From: a virus
Reading direction: 5' to 3' (one strand)
DNA: 30,543 nt
IMG/VR virus record: IMGVR_UViG_3300033149_003758
Span: 1 to 30,543 of that record
Every line of letters begins with the position of its first letter. Positions within the stretch are counted from its first letter, which is position 1. Below the pieces are notes generated by a model. That model was given only the letters and a program-made list of their open reading frames with translations, was not told where the DNA came from and made no database searches. Below, one piece after another: positions 28,610 to 30,543 of this stretch. Made by a program: the position numbers and the translations under genes.

Positions 28610-30319
28610 TTATCTCTTTTGATTGATTGCGACCTTTAATTTATTCAATGCCCAAATTAGGGGGAATAGCAACACCCTCATTCTGCCAACAGATGGGCGT
28701 TCTAATTGTTCCATAAAGTTTTTGGCTATGGTTTCATCAGAGAAATACGGCATCGGATCAACCGCTCCCCCATATTCGGGATTTATGCTTTTCCACTTCC
28801 CGTTCTCGTATTTATACACATATAATCCATAATGCAGGTGCGTTCCCCTGTATGGCTTCCCCGTTGTAGGTTTGGGATATACGAGCCCTGAGTTACCAAG
28901 CCAAAGCGGTTTTCCGTTTCTTCTAACATAGATAATGTGATTTGGAACTTCTATACAATAAGCATAATCATTATATTTTTTCTTCTCGGTTTCATTTTTC
29001 CGTAAGGTATATCTTGTATGTTTTCCCTCTAATAAAATCCAGTATGGTTTTTTTGAAATAATCTCCTGCCCATTTATGAATGCTGATTTTTTTCTATTTA
29101 CTTTGAGAGGATTTCTTTCGTGAATAACCCCATAAGTACCAATCTTTAATAACAATTCTTGCATTTGATCAGCTAATAATTTTTCTCCAAAAACATAATA
29201 TTTTGAACCTTTATGTGTCCATCCGTCTCCCAACCAATAAGCATTAACAAATATTTTAATTTGGCGAGGAGATAAATCAAAAATAAATTCAGGAATTTTT
29301 TTATTATTTTTCTTTCCATATTGTTGTAAGTAGTCATATAGTTGTTTGGAACAAGCGATAAAATCTTCTCTCGCTTGATAAAAATGTAATGGCAACCTTT
29401 CCAACAAGCGAATAATTATTTCTCTTTTCTTTTTATTATTAAATGATTGAGTTATACCACTACGTCCTACATTAACTTGTAACCATCCATCCGACAACCA
29501 CCAACCCAAGAATTCAAGCCAGTCGTCCATTAAAATTTTTAAGGAAGGATTAGTTCTTGTTGTTCCCCATCTGTCTCCGACATATTTTCTTGCAGGCAAA
29601 ATAAACCATTTTTTTTCTTTTCCTTTCCAATTTCCACCCCCCGCCCTAATACTACTTATTTTTCTCGGCAACTGATTAAAAGGAATTATTCTTGGTTTTT
29701 TCGTTTTGCGATTTTTAAATCTCCTCTCACCCTCATCCCAGACAACAATATTATGGTCTTCTGAAAACGCAAAATCTAATTTATCGTTTCTTCTTTGTTT
29801 AGGATAAATAAGTTCATCGTAATATTTTTTAATATATCCTGTGGGTTTTTTATATTCTATATTAAGTGTTTTTGGATTTAATGTAATAACTTTTTCATTT
29901 CTGTTAAGCTTTTCAAATTTTTTCCATCCCTCATCTGTTAATATCTCTGTTTCTTTATCAAAACAATTGCCCATTCTGCCGATTAACTGCCCCCGTTGGA
30001 CACAATCACCAACCCTGACCAAAACCTCGCTCAGATGCCAATATACGCTCTTGTAGAGGGTATTCCCGTCCTGATATCTAATATATACCCCATTTCCTCT
30101 GGTTGACATCGGGTCATCGGCAACAACCCTTATGACCACTCCTTTGTGAGCGGCCACTATTCCTATCCCATAGCAGTTTATCTCATTGCCATTAACAAAA
30201 TCAATGCCATTATGCCCTGGCAATCCCCATTGTTTGTATCTGTCGGAGTTTGCCCCAAACGGCTGACTTATTGTCGTTTTTTGTCCTTTCCTATATTTTA
30301 ATGGCGAGTGTAATTTCAT
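28610..30319 (-). CDS. M23-family peptidoglycan hydrolase (endolysin) interrupted by an intein
   Basis: The 569-residue precursor has N-extein residues 1-118 with the M23 metal motif GHNGIDF (His36, Asp40) and YWHLSEV (His95). The C-extein, residues 477-569, has SGLVYPKPTTGKPYRGTHLHYG in parts, with the HxH motif at His494 and His496. Between them, residues 119-476 are an intein. The spliced product would be about 211 residues, normal for an M23 lysin domain, with a basic C-terminal tail. It cuts peptide cross-links of peptidoglycan. The gene follows a structured RNA and precedes the holin-like gene, so it is the phage lysin. Splicing is required to bring the metal ligands together. Confidence 0.9.
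   Translation of the reverse strand: MKLHSPLKYRKGQKTTISQPFGANSDRYKQWGLPGHNGIDFVNGNEINCYGIGIVAAHKGVVIRVVADDPMSTRGNGVYIRYQDGNTLYKSVYWHLSEVLVRVGDCVQRGQLIGRMGNCFDKETEILTDEGWKKFEKLNRNEKVITLNPKTLNIEYKKPTGYIKKYYDELIYPKQRRNDKLDFAFSEDHNIVVWDEGERRFKNRKTKKPRIIPFNQLPRKISSIRAGGGNWKGKEKKWFILPARKYVGDRWGTTRTNPSLKILMDDWLEFLGWWLSDGWLQVNVGRSGITQSFNNKKKREIIIRLLERLPLHFYQAREDFIACSKQLYDYLQQYGKKNNKKIPEFIFDLSPRQIKIFVNAYWLGDGWTHKGSKYYVFGEKLLADQMQELLLKIGTYGVIHERNPLKVNRKKSAFINGQEIISKKPYWILLEGKHTRYTLRKNETEKKKYNDYAYCIEVPNHIIYVRRNGKPLWLGNSGLVYPKPTTGKPYRGTHLHYGLYVYKYENGKWKSINPEYGGAVDPMPYFSDETIAKNFMEQLERPSVGRMRVLLFPLIWALNKLKVAINQKR
28892..29965 (-). mobile_element. Intein with LAGLIDADG homing endonuclease (358 aa)
   Basis: The intein begins with Cys119 (CFDKETEILTDEGW, block A), has block B around FAFSEDHNIVVW (His189) and ends with CIEVPNHIIYVRRNGKPLWLGN, Asn476, followed by Ser477. 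Two LAGLIDADG-type motifs, LEFLGWWLSDGW (268-279) and IFVNAYWLGDGW (356-367), give the endonuclease. The usual penultimate His is Gly here, as in some other phage inteins. It sits at the conserved G-N/S-T/S-G site just before the HLHY metal motif of the M23 enzyme. Confidence 0.9.
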
Positions 30320-30368
30320 AAGTTTAACGCCTTAGTTCTAAAATAGTTTTAATTATTCATGCCTCTAT

Positions 30369-30543
30369 TCTGTGCTTAGGCGTTTTACAGATTGGCTTGG
30401 AATTTAATCCACCTTGCGGGTAAAGGACCCTGAGGGACTTTCAACCCTTGCATATTGTCGGATACTGGTAACCCGACTTTTGCACCCTGTGCGTGCCAGT
30501 ATCCCAAGCTACATTTTTGCGAGCATTCAGCCCATAGCACAGA
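30369..30543 (-). ncRNA. Candidate structured RNA upstream of the lysis operon (may extend beyond window)
   Basis: On the minus strand UCUGUGCU (30543-30536) pairs with AGCACAGA (30376-30369). It is extended by GGGC/GCCU (30533-30530 with 30381-30378, one G-U that favours this strand). Inside are GCUUGG/CCAAGC (30509-30504, 30400-30395), GAUACUGG/CCAGUAUC (30503-30496, 30468-30461) with a small GCAC-GUGC hairpin, and a long hairpin GGGU-AAAG-CCC with its complements (30447-30418). The end of the window cuts the outer stem, which may continue. I do not recognise the class. About 50 nt separate it from the lysin ATG. Confidence 0.6.

Noticed and set aside
30369-30543. Cobalamin riboswitch, tmRNA or 6S RNA at the right edge
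   Set aside because: A few words look like B12-riboswitch elements (CCCGCAA, GGAUACUGG), but their order and pairing do not fit. There is no tag frame with alanine-acceptor end and no single long rod as in 6S RNA.
30369-30543. phi29-type packaging RNA or second group I intron at the right edge
   Set aside because: The length is similar to packaging RNA, but the motor here is a terminase. No P3/P7/P8 arrangement with a U-G splice site could be drawn.

Overview
The window is a contiguous stretch of a tailed double-stranded DNA phage (or prophage) genome. Every supported gene is on the minus strand, so the biological reading order runs from base 30543 down to base 1. Terminase, portal, scaffold and an HK97-type capsid protein identify a caudovirus. 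A consensus sigma70 promoter, DnaA boxes and an M23 peptidoglycan hydrolase point to a bacterial host. Most start codons lack a Shine-Dalgarno sequence and follow A-rich stretches such as AAAATT or AAACCT. DUF2341, LamG and DNRLRE domains in the tail proteins are common in uncultivated groundwater bacteria and archaea. A Patescibacteria (CPR) host would fit, but nothing in the window proves it.

Layout in transcription order. 30543-28302: a highly structured RNA of at least 175 nt, a lysin carrying an intein, a holin-like protein and an acidic microprotein, closed by a terminator. 28300-28130: a control region with a repeat pair, a palindrome, two DnaA boxes and a sigma70 promoter. 28132-22561: about 16 small early genes (PD-(D/E)XK nuclease, zinc-finger proteins, DUF4373-like replication protein, HExxH peptidase, membrane-anchored 3D-domain protein, HNH protein), ending at an attenuator-like terminator and a stand-alone sigma region-4 protein. 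22521-16256: head genes (two small genes, TerS, TerL, two tiny conserved proteins, portal, scaffold, major capsid protein). 16192-7963: a 13-gene glycan and sulfation cassette placed between the capsid gene and the head-tail adaptor gene. 7976-1: adaptor, one more glycosyltransferase and large tail or fibre proteins, running off the left edge.

The most notable features are intervening sequences. (1) The major capsid gene is split by a 163-nt ORF-less group I intron; P1, P10, P3, P7, P8 and P9 can all be drawn, and splicing restores a T-P-E-I-W capsid start. (2) An endonuclease-bearing intein sits directly upstream of the HxH metal site of the M23 lysin. (3) An HNH homing-endonuclease-like domain is fused in frame to an APS-kinase-like P-loop domain inside the sugar cassette.

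The cassette combines a PAPS-type sulfotransferase, an APS-kinase-like domain, an NMNAT-like nucleotidyltransferase and a DUF2061-like membrane protein with glycosyltransferases and NDP-sugar enzymes. This suggests phage-directed sulfated or amino-sugar glycan decoration of the virion or host surface. There are also several short tandem duplications (7, 12, 18 and 58 bp). Two of them break or extend reading frames, and they could be real slippage events or assembly errors.
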